In this document: piece after piece, positions 21,296-29,991 of the stretch
Numbering within the stretch: the stretch's first letter is position 1
Layout of the letters: each line of letters opens with the position of its first letter
DNA from: Candidatus Bathyarchaeota archaeon
GTDB taxonomy: Archaea > Thermoproteota > Bathyarchaeia > Bathyarchaeales > Bathycorpusculaceae
NCBI GenBank assembly: GCA_030668645.1
Contig: DAOVFC010000001.1
Span: 1-34,109 of the forward strand
Length of the DNA: 34,109 bases
Reading direction: 5' to 3'
Notes under the pieces: model-generated
Told to the model about the DNA's origin: nothing
What the model saw: the letters and a program-made list of their open reading frames with translations, nothing else
Database searches by the model: none
Translations under genes and position numbers: made by a program

Positions 21296-24200
21296 CTCCT
21301 GAAAAAAGAGAAGAACTTGACGAAAAACTAAGGGAGATTTATCAAAACCTTAAGAACAAGTTTAAGGTTTTTGGGACTTTTCAGGACGTACTGGTCAAGT
21401 CAAAAGATTATCATTCAAAAGATTTGAAAGATGAACAATCACCAGAGGAATTCGCCAAAAGAGCAGTAATTGAACCACTCATTGAGTTTTTAGGATATGA
21501 ATTCGTCCCTGAGACTATCCTACCTTCACCTGGGGGCAGGAAAAAGCCTGATTACACAATTAGACCCAGAAGTAAGGATAAGCCAATCTTCTACGTAGAA
21601 GCAGAACCAATCAATATTGATCTGAATAGCAAAGACCATGGAGTCTCACAGGTAAAAGATTGGCTGATATCTAGAGCTTCTAAGACTGATTATGGTATTG
21701 CCACCGATGGACTTCAATGGATTCTACTAAAATTTGACACTGCATCAGCGCAAAGTAAAGAGTTCCTAAAAGTGGATCTGAGACCTGTCTTCTTAAAATT
21801 GCTTAACCCAGCTGCCTTTGTCAGTAAAAAAGAAGTAGAAAAAATAGAGGAAGATTTCCTCACTTACCACCGTGAATACGTTTCGTTGTTCCTAGAAGGC
21901 TACTTGGAGAGAATTGAGAAAAAGAAGGAGGAAATCTCAAAGAGGTTCTATAATGATTACGTAAGATATGTTTTTGGGTACGATCAGAAGGGTGACACCA
22001 TTCAAGGCACATGTCTGTTGAAGAGAGTAGTGACACCTTCGGGTGCAAACTACAATGATGCAAACTCATTTTCAGTTGTGTTTATGAATAGGATTATCTT
22101 CATCAAATTCCTTGAAGAAAAAGGAATAGTGCCAAAGAACCTACTGAAGAAAATGCTTGAAAATTACAAACATTCAAGGACTCCAGCTTCATTTTATGAA
22201 ACTTATCTGAAACCTCTCTTCTATGAGGTTTTTAACAAGAGTAAAGATGGTAGAACCTCTACAGTAAAAAACAACTCTCTCTACAGTCAGATCCCCTATT
22301 TGAATGGTGGACTGTTTAGGGAAGTAATCGAATCCGAAAAGAATTTTAACATAGAAAATGAGGGTGTTGAACTTGTCATAGAGAACCTTTTGGATCGCTA
22401 TGAATTCGGTTTAGAGTCGGACATAAACCCAGACATATTGGGCTATATTTTTGAGAAAACAATTAACTTCATTTCTGGAACTGGCACAAACCAGCAGAAA
22501 ATGCAGGGAGCATACTACACCCCTGATGATACTGTGGGATTTATCATAGAGGAAACGTTGACACCCGTTGTTTTCAGAAAAATGATTGATGGTTTGAAGA
22601 AGGCGGGATGGAGCGATACCGATCTGAAGGGGTATAATTCAATAGAAGACATACTGGACCCGGTGCACGTGCCCAAGAATCCAATGCACATCAAGAAAAT
22701 GATTGAATCATTAGGACTGCTTAGAGTTCTTGATCCAGCTTGTGGTTCAGGTCACTTCTTAACTGCTATGCTCTCATTGATTCTGAGAGTAAAGGAAAGC
22801 TTGTTGAGAGCAATTCCTGAAGACGTTGATAGATACAGGCTGAAGAGAGAGATAATATCTCAAAATCTATTCGGAGTTGATATTGATGAAAATGCAATCG
22901 AAATAGCCAGATTGAGACTATGGCTATCGATAATAGAAGAAGTTGAAGATCTAGAACATATTGAGACGCTACCAAATATAGATTTCAACATTATTGCAGG
23001 AAATAGCCTCATAGGTTTATTGGATGAAAATCTCTTGACGCATCCTCTGATAAACCTGTTGGAAGACCCACACGTACAAGGGACACTAGAAAATTTAAGA
23101 GAATTTTATGGAAACAAGATAGATGAAGTCAGAGATCTTCTCGGCAGGATGAAGTTGAAGGACACTATCAAAGCTTACGAGACCCTTTTAGGCGTTTACT
23201 CTGTAGAATCGGGAGAACGAGCTGTCAAAGTTAGGGATTTGCTAGAAAAGATCAGAGACAAGTTATACGAAGTCATTAGCAACTCGTATCTCGATTTTCT
23301 CCACGAAAACGGCAATCTGAAAAAAAGTGAATTCGATGAAATAAGCAAGAACCTATCGAGTAGAATGCCTTTTCACTGGAAAATCGATTTTGAAAATGTC
23401 TTCGCAGAAGGCGGATTTGATGTAGTTGTGGGGAATCCACCATATGTAGAAGATAGGAACTACAACAAAACTGATCTCAGAATCATCAAATCTCAGAAGG
23501 AGATCAAGAAGGGAAGAAAAAAAGTCAGAGAACCTCTTTTCTACGTTTCAAATAATTGCAGAAACACTCATGCCTATTTCATTGAAAGATCAATTAAACT
23601 ATTAAAGCGAAACGGCAGGTTTGGGTTCATTGTCCCAATCGCTCTTGTGTCCACTGATAGAATGGGCTCTATAAGAGAGTTTATTCATGACAACTCAAGC
23701 GAAGTGAAATACTTCAGTTTCGATGATCGCCCCGGCAAGATATTTAGTGGTTTGGAGCATTGTAGAGCCACAATCGTAATCACAGAAAAGGATACAGAGG
23801 CAAAGAAAGTGATTACGAGCAAATATCACAGGTGGTTCTCTAGGGACAGAGCTAAACTCTTCAAGGATCTTAAAACTAGTGATTGGACAGTTGAAAATCC
23901 AGAAGAAACAGTACCGAAAATAGGGACAAAGATCGAAAAGAGAATACTCACGAAACTTCAACAAAAATCAAAGGGAAAGGCCCTTAGAGACTTCGAGAAA
24001 GCTGATGGAGCAAAAATTTGGTATTATAATGCGCCACAGTATTGGATACACGCTCATACAGAAGATTACCTACCGGAAGTTGAACACTATAACAGTTGCA
24101 GGGAGAACGACAAGACCAGAGAAAAAATACCATATGACTTGAGAGAGAGAAAGATATCATCACATTATAAACCTTTGACTTTCGAGTCAGAAAATTCATT

Positions 24201-24567
24201 TGTCGTCAATAGTTTAATGAACAGTTCTTTATTCTACTGGTGGTTTGTCGTGTGGTCTGATGGTCGAGATCTCTTAGCCCAACATATCAAGTGTTTTCCC
24301 CTCGACCTAGACAATTTCTCTGAAAATCTGAAAAAGAGACTAAAGCCACTGATTAACGAACTGATGAGAAGCTACGATGAAAATTCTAACCTCAAAATTA
24401 ATCTGAGATCTGGTGGATATGTGATAAAAATAAAGGAGATAATCCCATCAAAATCGATAAGTATCATTGATCAAATTGATGATGTATTCGCAGATTACTT
24501 TGGATTTATCGAAGAGGAAAGAAGGTTTATCAAGGAATTTGATATAGGATTCAGAATTAAGGATTAG
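21262..24567 (+). CDS. type IIG restriction-modification enzyme (Eco57I-like, single chain)
   Basis: 1101 aa from ATG 21262. It combines DNA cleavage and N6-adenine methylation in one chain. N-terminal nuclease: KKPDYTI (PD at 96-97), then IFYVEAEP with Glu113 and Glu115, then SQVKDW (Gln130). The canonical ExK Lys is replaced by EAE, a known kind of variation but notable. A helical connector follows, with YTPDD and then DPACGSGHF (491-499; SAM motif I), FGVDIDENAIEIARLRLWLS (motif II region), FNIIAGNSLIG, and the catalytic VVVGNPPYVEDRNYN (NPPY at 725-728). The remaining 370 residues are the target-recognition region, including FSFDDRPGKIFSGLEHCRATI and an NSLMNSSLFYWWF segment. It is alone, without separate methylase or control genes, in an accessory region with pseudogenes on both sides, pointing to horizontal acquisition. 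The recognition sequence cannot be read. Confidence 0.93.
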   Translation: MAQTRLPVIQVAPEKREELDEKLREIYQNLKNKFKVFGTFQDVLVKSKDYHSKDLKDEQSPEEFAKRAVIEPLIEFLGYEFVPETILPSPGGRKKPDYTIRPRSKDKPIFYVEAEPINIDLNSKDHGVSQVKDWLISRASKTDYGIATDGLQWILLKFDTASAQSKEFLKVDLRPVFLKLLNPAAFVSKKEVEKIEEDFLTYHREYVSLFLEGYLERIEKKKEEISKRFYNDYVRYVFGYDQKGDTIQGTCLLKRVVTPSGANYNDANSFSVVFMNRIIFIKFLEEKGIVPKNLLKKMLENYKHSRTPASFYETYLKPLFYEVFNKSKDGRTSTVKNNSLYSQIPYLNGGLFREVIESEKNFNIENEGVELVIENLLDRYEFGLESDINPDILGYIFEKTINFISGTGTNQQKMQGAYYTPDDTVGFIIEETLTPVVFRKMIDGLKKAGWSDTDLKGYNSIEDILDPVHVPKNPMHIKKMIESLGLLRVLDPACGSGHFLTAMLSLILRVKESLLRAIPEDVDRYRLKREIISQNLFGVDIDENAIEIARLRLWLSIIEEVEDLEHIETLPNIDFNIIAGNSLIGLLDENLLTHPLINLLEDPHVQGTLENLREFYGNKIDEVRDLLGRMKLKDTIKAYETLLGVYSVESGERAVKVRDLLEKIRDKLYEVISNSYLDFLHENGNLKKSEFDEISKNLSSRMPFHWKIDFENVFAEGGFDVVVGNPPYVEDRNYNKTDLRIIKSQKEIKKGRKKVREPLFYVSNNCRNTHAYFIERSIKLLKRNGRFGFIVPIALVSTDRMGSIREFIHDNSSEVKYFSFDDRPGKIFSGLEHCRATIVITEKDTEAKKVITSKYHRWFSRDRAKLFKDLKTSDWTVENPEETVPKIGTKIEKRILTKLQQKSKGKALRDFEKADGAKIWYYNAPQYWIHAHTEDYLPEVEHYNSCRENDKTREKIPYDLRERKISSHYKPLTFESENSFVVNSLMNSSLFYWWFVVWSDGRDLLAQHIKCFPLDLDNFSENLKKRLKPLINELMRSYDENSNLKINLRSGGYVIKIKEIIPSKSISIIDQIDDVFADYFGFIEEERRFIKEFDIGFRIKD

Positions 24568-24612
24568 GTAAGCAGGTCTGTCCCTAAAGTCATAAACGCT
24601 TATGTCTACTCT

Positions 24613-24626
24613 CATTGTTAACAATG
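24613..24626. repeat. 14-bp perfect palindrome after the restriction gene
   Basis: CATTGTTAACAATG lies 46 nt after the restriction gene stop. It is self-complementary with no loop. It could be a protein binding site or a transcript-end hairpin, but one or two palindromes of this length are expected by chance in a window this size. Confidence 0.25.
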
Positions 24627-24672
24627 TGTAAAACTCATTTAACTCCTCAGTGAACCAACAAAGATTTTTCCT

Positions 24673-25430
24673 CTATAGTTCACGCTTTCTTGTTTTGTAT
24701 TGCATGGTGTGCATGTCGATGAGGGCTCCGGTTGCGATTGCGTTTACTCCTGTTGAAAAAGCTATAAGTACAAGGAGGGTGTCATGCAGGTTCTCTGTCC
24801 AACCACTCGGCCAACTAATTATGCAGTAAACGGTTGAAGCAATTATGACGATTCCATGCATGCATAGTTGACGATGTATTGATAGAATTGGAAATAGTCC
24901 CTTGAATCCAACGCTAAGGGGTGCCACGGTGCGCGTTCCCAAATTAGCCCCTTATCATCGCCATACAACCAGCTGTAGACATCTGCAAGGCCGTCATAAG
25001 AGCTGTAGGTTTCAGGAGGCCATTGCGTAATTGTGTGCCAAAAACGAACTCCGTAATCATGAACGTCGATGGTTCCCTTCGGAGGACGAGGTGTACCGCC
25101 AACCGCTATTAAATAAGACATGAAGTTGATGTATGGGGTGAGTTCGTTCCAGTCTAATTCAACAGCGATATATGGAAGTTCACCAACGCCAAATTCATCG
25201 TGCACTAATGCGCCACTTGGGTCGTTGATGTACACTTTTTGGGATCCACCTGCAGTGCTGTAGCCGACGATTACAACCGTATGTTCGATACCCCTCATGA
25301 CCAGAAGTATAGGCCTCTCTCTGTCTATCCAATATGTTACAGGCGAATACGATGATGGAGGCAGAATCTTCAGAAAGCGAAAATAGAATACTAAGGAAAA
25401 GTCCAGAACAAATAGGAAAAGGTTTTTAGT
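24673..25430 (-). pseudogene. truncated, frameshifted C39-like membrane cysteine peptidase
   Basis: Minus strand. The frame is open from 25430 but has no start codon before ATG 25298. It reads PPSSYSPVTYWIDRERPILL, then GIEHTVVIVGYSTAGGSQKV and YINDPSGAL. The EHTVVIVGY...YINDP stretch is the catalytic-His region of peptidase C39-like papain-fold domains (usually GHAVVVVGY...VYVNDP); the Cys-bearing N-terminal part is missing. Near 24865 the frame breaks, and the text continues in the next frame as HGIVIIASTVYCIISW and TLLVLIAFSTGVNAIATGALI, two membrane helices with a basic end KTRKREL. So an extracytoplasmic protease domain with a C-terminal anchor has been lost by 5' truncation (up to the psmA promoter) and a frameshift. 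The two ORFs at 24843-25298 and 24673-24942 are its pieces. Confidence 0.6.
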
Positions 25431-25485
25431 TCAGTTGTAATATGAAAGTCTGCAAGCAGGTTTAGAATGTGTGAGGTAAAAATAA

Positions 25486-26202
25486 ATGTCTATGTTTGCA
25501 GCACCAGGTGCATACGACCGTGTGATAACCGTTTTTTCACCGGACGGTCGATTGTTTCAAGTTGAGTACGCAATGGAGCTGGTTAACCGTGGAGCAACGA
25601 TTTTGGGAATAAAGTGCTCCGAGGGAGTGGTTTTAGGAGCAGAGGAAACTGTTGAAACATCCCTTGAGGATTCGGAAGGCTCATGGAAAATTTTCAAGAT
25701 CGATGACCATGTGGCCGCGGGTATAGTGGGTTTAAGCTCAGACGCACGCACACTCATAGACCAGGCACGCATATACGCTCAAAGCAACAAGCTAACCTAC
25801 GATGAGCCGATAGACCTTGAAGTGATAACGAAGAGGATATGTGACATAAAACAGCTTTACACGCAGCACGCAGGTGTGAGACCGTTCGGAGTTTCACTAA
25901 TCTTCGGCGGAGTGGACAAGACTGGAAACCGACTGTTCGGCACGCACGCAAGCGGAGCGTACAGGGGCTACAAGGCTACGGCTATGGGTGCGGGAAGAGA
26001 AACCGTGCTGAACATACTGAAGGAGGAATACCGTGAGGACATGAGTCTTGAAGACGCAGTAAGGCTTGCCGTAAAATGCTTGACGAAAGCCCTAGAAGCC
26101 AGACAGTTAGCTCCGAGAATAAAGATTGCAGTTATTCCTTCAGCAACCAAGAAGATGAAAATGCTCAGCGACGAAAAAATCGAAGGTTACATTAAGGGTT
26201 AG
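25486..26202 (+). CDS. psmA: 20S proteasome alpha subunit
   Basis: 238 aa, ATG with GTGAGGT upstream. Alpha subunits form the outer rings of the 20S core, gate the channel and dock the PAN/Cdc48 ATPases. The proteasome A-type signature is intact: AYDRVITVFSPDGRLFQVEY at residues 9-28, followed by AMELVNRGATILGIKC. Further conserved parts are YTQHAGVRPFGVSLIFGGVD and GTHASGAYRGYKATAMGAGR. It lacks the N-terminal Thr propeptide of beta subunits. First gene of the exosome superoperon; the SBDS gene starts 14 nt after its stop. A TATA-like element lies upstream around 25425-25445. Confidence 0.97.
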   Translation: MSMFAAPGAYDRVITVFSPDGRLFQVEYAMELVNRGATILGIKCSEGVVLGAEETVETSLEDSEGSWKIFKIDDHVAAGIVGLSSDARTLIDQARIYAQSNKLTYDEPIDLEVITKRICDIKQLYTQHAGVRPFGVSLIFGGVDKTGNRLFGTHASGAYRGYKATAMGAGRETVLNILKEEYREDMSLEDAVRLAVKCLTKALEARQLAPRIKIAVIPSATKKMKMLSDEKIEGYIKG

Positions 26203-26216
26203 GCTAGTGAAAACGG

Positions 26217-26906
26217 ATGAGCGAACGTTACACAGTTGCGCGCATAACCCGTGACGGTGAACACTTTGAGGTTCTGGTCAAACCTGAGAGAGCGTTAGAC
26301 TACCGCCTGGGCAGAATATCTGCGGTAACACAAGTTTTGGCGGCGGAAACCATATTTTCGGACGCGAACAAAGGCACAAAAGTTTCGGAGGAAACGCTAC
26401 GCAAAGCCTTTGGAACAACGGAAACGTTGAAAATAGCGGAAACAATACTGAAAAAAGGAACGATACAACTGACAACGGAACAACGCAGAAAAATGACTGA
26501 AGAGAAGAGAAAACAGATAATAGCGTTCATAGCGAGGCAGTGCGCCGATCCGAGAACAAACCTTCCGCATCCGCCCTTACGCGTAGAACAGGCAATGGAG
26601 CAAATACACCATCCAATAGATCCGTTCAAACCGGCGGAAGAACAGGCGAAAGACGTAATCAAACTGTTACGTCCAATCTTACCGTTAAAAATGGAGCAGA
26701 CTGCGATCAGCGTCCGCATACCAGCCGAGTACGCAGCAAAAGCCTACGGAACAATAAAGGCATTCGGAACAATAAAACGTGAAGAATGGCGTGCAGACGG
26801 CTCGTGGTACGGAATCCTTGAGATACCTGCAGGCTTATATGGACCGCTTCTGGAAAAGCTAGGGGAAGTAACGAAAGGAAACGCAGAAGCGAAGATAACA
26901 TCTTAA
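26217..26906 (+). CDS. ribosome maturation protein SBDS/Sdo1 homologue
   Basis: 229 aa, ATG. In eukaryotes SBDS acts with the EF2-like GTPase to release eIF6 from the 60S subunit; archaeal homologues bind 23S rRNA and the 50S subunit. The three-domain layout is visible: N-terminal domain (YTVARITRDGEHFEVLVKPE, then FSDANKGTKVSEE), central three-helix domain (LTTEQRRKMTEEKRKQIIAF, then DPRTNLPHPPLRVEQAM), and C-terminal ferredoxin-like domain (AISVRIPAEYAAKAYG, GILEIPAGLYGPLLEKLG). Length is typical. Between psmA (14 nt) and rrp4 (25 nt), the conserved archaeal order. Confidence 0.96.
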   Translation: MSERYTVARITRDGEHFEVLVKPERALDYRLGRISAVTQVLAAETIFSDANKGTKVSEETLRKAFGTTETLKIAETILKKGTIQLTTEQRRKMTEEKRKQIIAFIARQCADPRTNLPHPPLRVEQAMEQIHHPIDPFKPAEEQAKDVIKLLRPILPLKMEQTAISVRIPAEYAAKAYGTIKAFGTIKREEWRADGSWYGILEIPAGLYGPLLEKLGEVTKGNAEAKITS

Positions 26907-26931
26907 ATAATGGTAATTAGGTTGTGAAAAC

Positions 26932-27672
26932 ATGCCAACATTTTTCGAAAGAAGAGAGATTGTAACCCCGGGAGATCTGCTCGCAGAAGGCGAATACGTA
27001 GCGGGTGAAAACACGTACAAGGAAGACAAGAAAATCTACGCCTCAAGAATTGGACTCATAGAGTATGGAGACAGAAACATAAGCGTTGTAGCTTTAAGAG
27101 CGTTCTACATCCCGAGAATAGGAGACACCGTCATAGGAACAATCACGGAGATGGGATTCAGCGGATGGACCGTTGACATAAACGCGCCATACCTAGCCTT
27201 GCTGAGGGCATCGGATGTTCTGAACAGACCGTTCAGACCGCAGAGGGACGACTTATCTGCAGTTCTGAATGTGGGTGACCTGGTAATTGCGAAGATAGTC
27301 GCCTATGACCGAGCGCATGATCCACAGCTAACAGTGGGTGAGCCGGGACTCGGAAGAATAACACGTGGACAAATAGTGAAAGTTACCCCGACAAAGATTC
27401 CCCGCATAATCGGAAGAAAAGGTTCGATGATAAGTATGATAAAACAGGAAACAGACTGCCACATAACCCTCGGACACAATGGAGTCATATTGATAACCGG
27501 CAAAAAACTTGAAGACGAACAGTTAGCAGTGATGGTCATCCATAAAATTGATGAAGAATCTCACATAAGCGGTTTAACAGACCGAATAACCCAGATGATT
27601 AAAGAGGAAAAAACTAAAACAAAGAAAAGGAGGAAAGTAAAGAATGAGTCAAAAATCCGAGAAGCTAATTGA
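26932..27672 (+). CDS. rrp4: exosome RNA-binding cap subunit Rrp4
   Basis: 246 aa, ATG. Trimeric cap of the archaeal exosome that binds RNA and feeds it to the Rrp41/Rrp42 ring. N-terminal domain begins IVTPGDLLAEGEYVAGENTY; the S1 domain spans about residues 60-140 (PRIGDTVIGTITEMGFSGW, DLVIAKIVAYD); the KH domain follows (TPTKIPRIIGRKGSMISMI with the GRKG loop, then DCHITLGHNGVILITG). The tail is Lys-rich (KEEKTKTKKRRKVKNESK), which may aid RNA binding. The last 29 nt overlap rrp41, whose Shine-Dalgarno lies inside this gene's 3' end. Confidence 0.96.
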   Translation: MPTFFERREIVTPGDLLAEGEYVAGENTYKEDKKIYASRIGLIEYGDRNISVVALRAFYIPRIGDTVIGTITEMGFSGWTVDINAPYLALLRASDVLNRPFRPQRDDLSAVLNVGDLVIAKIVAYDRAHDPQLTVGEPGLGRITRGQIVKVTPTKIPRIIGRKGSMISMIKQETDCHITLGHNGVILITGKKLEDEQLAVMVIHKIDEESHISGLTDRITQMIKEEKTKTKKRRKVKNESKIREAN

Positions 27673-28381
27673 TAAAAAAGGTTTAAGACTGGATGGAAGA
27701 AAACCTGACCAATTAAGACCTATAAAAATTGAGGTAGCCATCTTAGCAAACGCAGACGGCTCAGCATACATTCAACAGGGAAAAAACAAAATTCTAGCCG
27801 CTGTGTACGGTCCAAAAGAGGCGCATCCGAAACATCTATCGCTTCCAGATCGGACCCGTCTAAGATGCCGTTACCATATGGCACCTTTCTCCGTGCAGGA
27901 ACGCAAATCACCGGCGCCTTCAAGAAGGGAGAGAGAGCTTTCAAAAGTCATTCGAGAATCCCTTGAACCCTCAATCTTCCTTGAGTATTACCCGCGAACG
28001 TCCATAGACATCTTCATAGAAGTTCTGCAGGCAGATGGAGGGACAAGATGCGCAAGCATCACGGCGGCGTCACTAGCTTTGGCAGATGCGGGTATACCCA
28101 TGCGAGATCTGGTGGCTGCATGCGCAGCTGGAAAAATTGACGACACAATAGTGTTGGATTTAATGGACACTGAGGACAAAAAGGGGGGCGCCGATGTGCC
28201 TGTAGCTCTGATGTCGAATTTGAACGCAATAACGCTGCTTCAGATGGACGGAACCCTGTCGCTTAAGGAGTTCGAAAAGGCAGTGAATCTAGCTCTTAAA
28301 GGATGCATGAAGATTTACGCTTTACAGAAAGAAGCGTTAAAGGCAAAGTACATGAATGTTAAGGAGGCTGCTAAAGAGTAA
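27644..28381 (+). CDS. rrp41: exosome catalytic subunit Rrp41
   Basis: 245 aa. RNase PH-fold phosphorolytic 3'-5' exoribonuclease, the active subunit of the hexameric ring; it can also add A-rich tails in archaea. Signatures: GLRLDGRKPDQLRPIKIEV at the N-terminus, GSAYIQQGKNKILAAVYGPKE, the basic RKSPAPSRRERELSKVIRE (substrate/phosphate Arg pair), LQADGGTRCASITAASLAL, and DKKGGADVPVALM, which contains the catalytic Asp absent from Rrp42. The start ATG has an AAGGAGGAAAG Shine-Dalgarno about 9 nt upstream inside rrp4. Its stop overlaps the rrp42 ATG by one base. Confidence 0.97.
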   Translation: MSQKSEKLIDKKGLRLDGRKPDQLRPIKIEVAILANADGSAYIQQGKNKILAAVYGPKEAHPKHLSLPDRTRLRCRYHMAPFSVQERKSPAPSRRERELSKVIRESLEPSIFLEYYPRTSIDIFIEVLQADGGTRCASITAASLALADAGIPMRDLVAACAAGKIDDTIVLDLMDTEDKKGGADVPVALMSNLNAITLLQMDGTLSLKEFEKAVNLALKGCMKIYALQKEALKAKYMNVKEAAKE

Positions 28382-29175
28382 TGTCATCAATAGTTGTTCG
28401 TGTGAAAAAGAAACAGATTGAACAGCTGATTGCGAAGGGAAAAAGGCTGGACGGCAGAGGCTTAACAGACTATCGTGAGATACAGATTGAACAGGGAGTC
28501 GTTGAACGTGCAGAGGGCTCAGCGCGTGTGCTTCTCGGAAAAACTGAAGTGCTGGCTGGAATAAAAATCGAAGTAGGCACACCGTATTCAGACACACCAA
28601 ACGAAGGAGTGTTAACCGTGAACGCTGAACTCGTGCCTTTGGCTTCACCGACATTCGAGCCTGGACCGCCGAGTGAAAACGCAATAGAACTGGCGAGAGT
28701 CGTTGACAGAGGAATACGGGAGTCAAAAGCCATCGATCTAGAAAAACTATGCATCAAACCTGGCAAAAAAGTATTCATTGTTTTCGTAGACGTCTACGTA
28801 CTCAACCATGACGGAAACCTAATAGACGCCTCAGCCTTAGCCGCCCTCGCCGCTCTGCTCAACACGAAGATGTTCAACTACGAATTGGAAGAAGACGACG
28901 TGAAGATAAAACCAGGCCGCAAGCCGCTTCCGATTAGAAAGCATCCGATAGCGATTACCTGTGCGAAAATAAACGGTAAACTCGTCGTTGATCCGTGGCT
29001 TGAAGAGGAACAAATAATGGACGCTAGACTCACGATGACTACGGACGATGATGGAAATATTTGCGCGATACAGAAAGGCGGCAGCGGATGGTTCACATCA
29101 AAGCAGGTGTTGGAAACCGCTAAAATAGCTAAAGAGAAGGCTAAGGAACTGCGCAAAAAACTGGTGAAAGCCTAG
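28381..29175 (+). CDS. rrp42: exosome structural subunit Rrp42
   Basis: 264 aa. Non-catalytic RNase PH-fold partner of Rrp41, needed for RNA binding and activity of the ring. N-terminal KRLDGRGLTDYREIQIEQGV, then GSARVLLGKTEVLAGIKIE and the acidic loop PTFEPGPPSENAIELARVVD, DVYVLNHDGNLIDASALAALA, and PIRKHPIAITCAK. The ADVP/AIM-type catalytic Asp segment of Rrp41 is replaced by VVDPWLEEEQIMDARLTMT, typical of Rrp42. Start overlaps the rrp41 stop (TAATG) and the stop overlaps the rpl37ae GTG, so the three genes are strictly coupled. Confidence 0.97.
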   Translation: MSSIVVRVKKKQIEQLIAKGKRLDGRGLTDYREIQIEQGVVERAEGSARVLLGKTEVLAGIKIEVGTPYSDTPNEGVLTVNAELVPLASPTFEPGPPSENAIELARVVDRGIRESKAIDLEKLCIKPGKKVFIVFVDVYVLNHDGNLIDASALAALAALLNTKMFNYELEEDDVKIKPGRKPLPIRKHPIAITCAKINGKLVVDPWLEEEQIMDARLTMTTDDDGNICAIQKGGSGWFTSKQVLETAKIAKEKAKELRKKLVKA

Positions 29176-29468
29176 TGGGGAAGAGAACCAAAAAAGTGGG
29201 CCCAACACGTGGTTTCGGAGCCAAATACGGCAGTGCAGTTAGGAAACGCTACATCAAGATAGTCTCAGAGATGAGAAAGCCGCACAGATGCCCCCAATGC
29301 GGATTCACAGCCGTTAAGAGAGTAAGCGTCGGCGTTTGGAGATGCAAGAAATGCGGATTCACATTCACCGGAGGAGCGTACACACCGACCACTAAGCTTG
29401 GAATCGTGGCAAGACGCCTGGCTAAGGGAACGCCAAAGGAAGAAGCTGTAGCAAAGGGAACCAGGTAG
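29175..29468 (+). CDS. rpl37ae: large ribosomal subunit protein eL43 (L37Ae)
   Basis: 97 aa. Zinc-ribbon protein of the 50S/60S subunit. Begins GKRTKKVGPTRGFGAKYGSA; zinc ligands are CPQC at about residues 38-41 and CKKC at about 56-59, flanking VKRVSVGVW; then AYTPTTKLG. GTG start shares a base with the rrp42 stop (TAGTG). In many archaea rpoP, the 12th polymerase subunit, follows this gene; here none is seen before pcc1. Confidence 0.96.
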   Translation: MGKRTKKVGPTRGFGAKYGSAVRKRYIKIVSEMRKPHRCPQCGFTAVKRVSVGVWRCKKCGFTFTGGAYTPTTKLGIVARRLAKGTPKEEAVAKGTR

Positions 29469-29469
29469 C

Positions 29470-29547
29470 CTAAACTTCAAGTGAACTAGGTATTGACCAA
29501 TACAAAGCATACGCTACTGACAGCATCGCGAAGACCACAAGCACCAT
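29470..29547 (-). CDS. possible 25-aa hydrophobic peptide, antisense gap
   Basis: ATG at 29545-29547 and TAG at 29470-29472 on the minus strand, in the 114-nt gap between rpl37ae and pcc1. The peptide begins MVLVVFAMLSVAYALYWSIP, one membrane helix, with AAAGGA just before the ATG. No family recognised; a chance ORF is quite possible. Confidence 0.2.
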   Translation of the reverse strand: MVLVVFAMLSVAYALYWSIPSSLEV

Positions 29548-29582
29548 AAGGTCCTTTCACACATCAAATTTTCCCACATAAA

Positions 29583-29855
29583 TTGGAAGTGAAAACCACG
29601 AAAGCAAACGCTGTCGTGCGGTTAAGGTTTCCCTCAAAGAAACATCTAGAAATCACTTACGACGCCTTAAAACCGGAGACCGATAAGCCTCCTCCCACAA
29701 CACGCTCAAAAACGCTTATAGAAAAAACAGAGAATTTCTTAGTTTTGAAAATTGAAGCAAGAGATGTTGTGGCTTTGAGAGCGACGGTAAACGCTTATTT
29801 AAGATGGATTTCCAGTGTTTACGACTGCTTACTCACGCTTTCAAAAGAACAGTAA
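29583..29855 (+). CDS. pcc1: KEOPS complex subunit Pcc1
   Basis: 90 aa from a TTG. Pcc1 is the small dimerising subunit of KEOPS, which with Kae1 makes the t6A37 modification of ANN-decoding tRNAs. Family features: NAVVRLRFPSKKHLEITYDALKPE at the N-terminus (FPS...I..AL.PE), a middle strand FLVLKIEARDVVALRATVNA, and the final helix LRWISSVYDCLLTL. The length matches archaeal Pcc1. It occupies its usual place downstream of rpl37ae in the exosome superoperon; the foreign-looking toxin cassette begins about 135 nt later. Confidence 0.88.
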   Translation: MEVKTTKANAVVRLRFPSKKHLEITYDALKPETDKPPPTTRSKTLIEKTENFLVLKIEARDVVALRATVNAYLRWISSVYDCLLTLSKEQ

Positions 29856-29991
29856 GCCACCCTACCTTCAATAAATTTACCTCCTCAACTGTTTTTGGCT
29901 ACCTTAACATGAAATTCCAGAGTTAGAGGGGAATTTTGAGAAGCAAAGCTTATGTATTACAATGTATTCTGTTTTCTTTGTGGAAAAAGTT

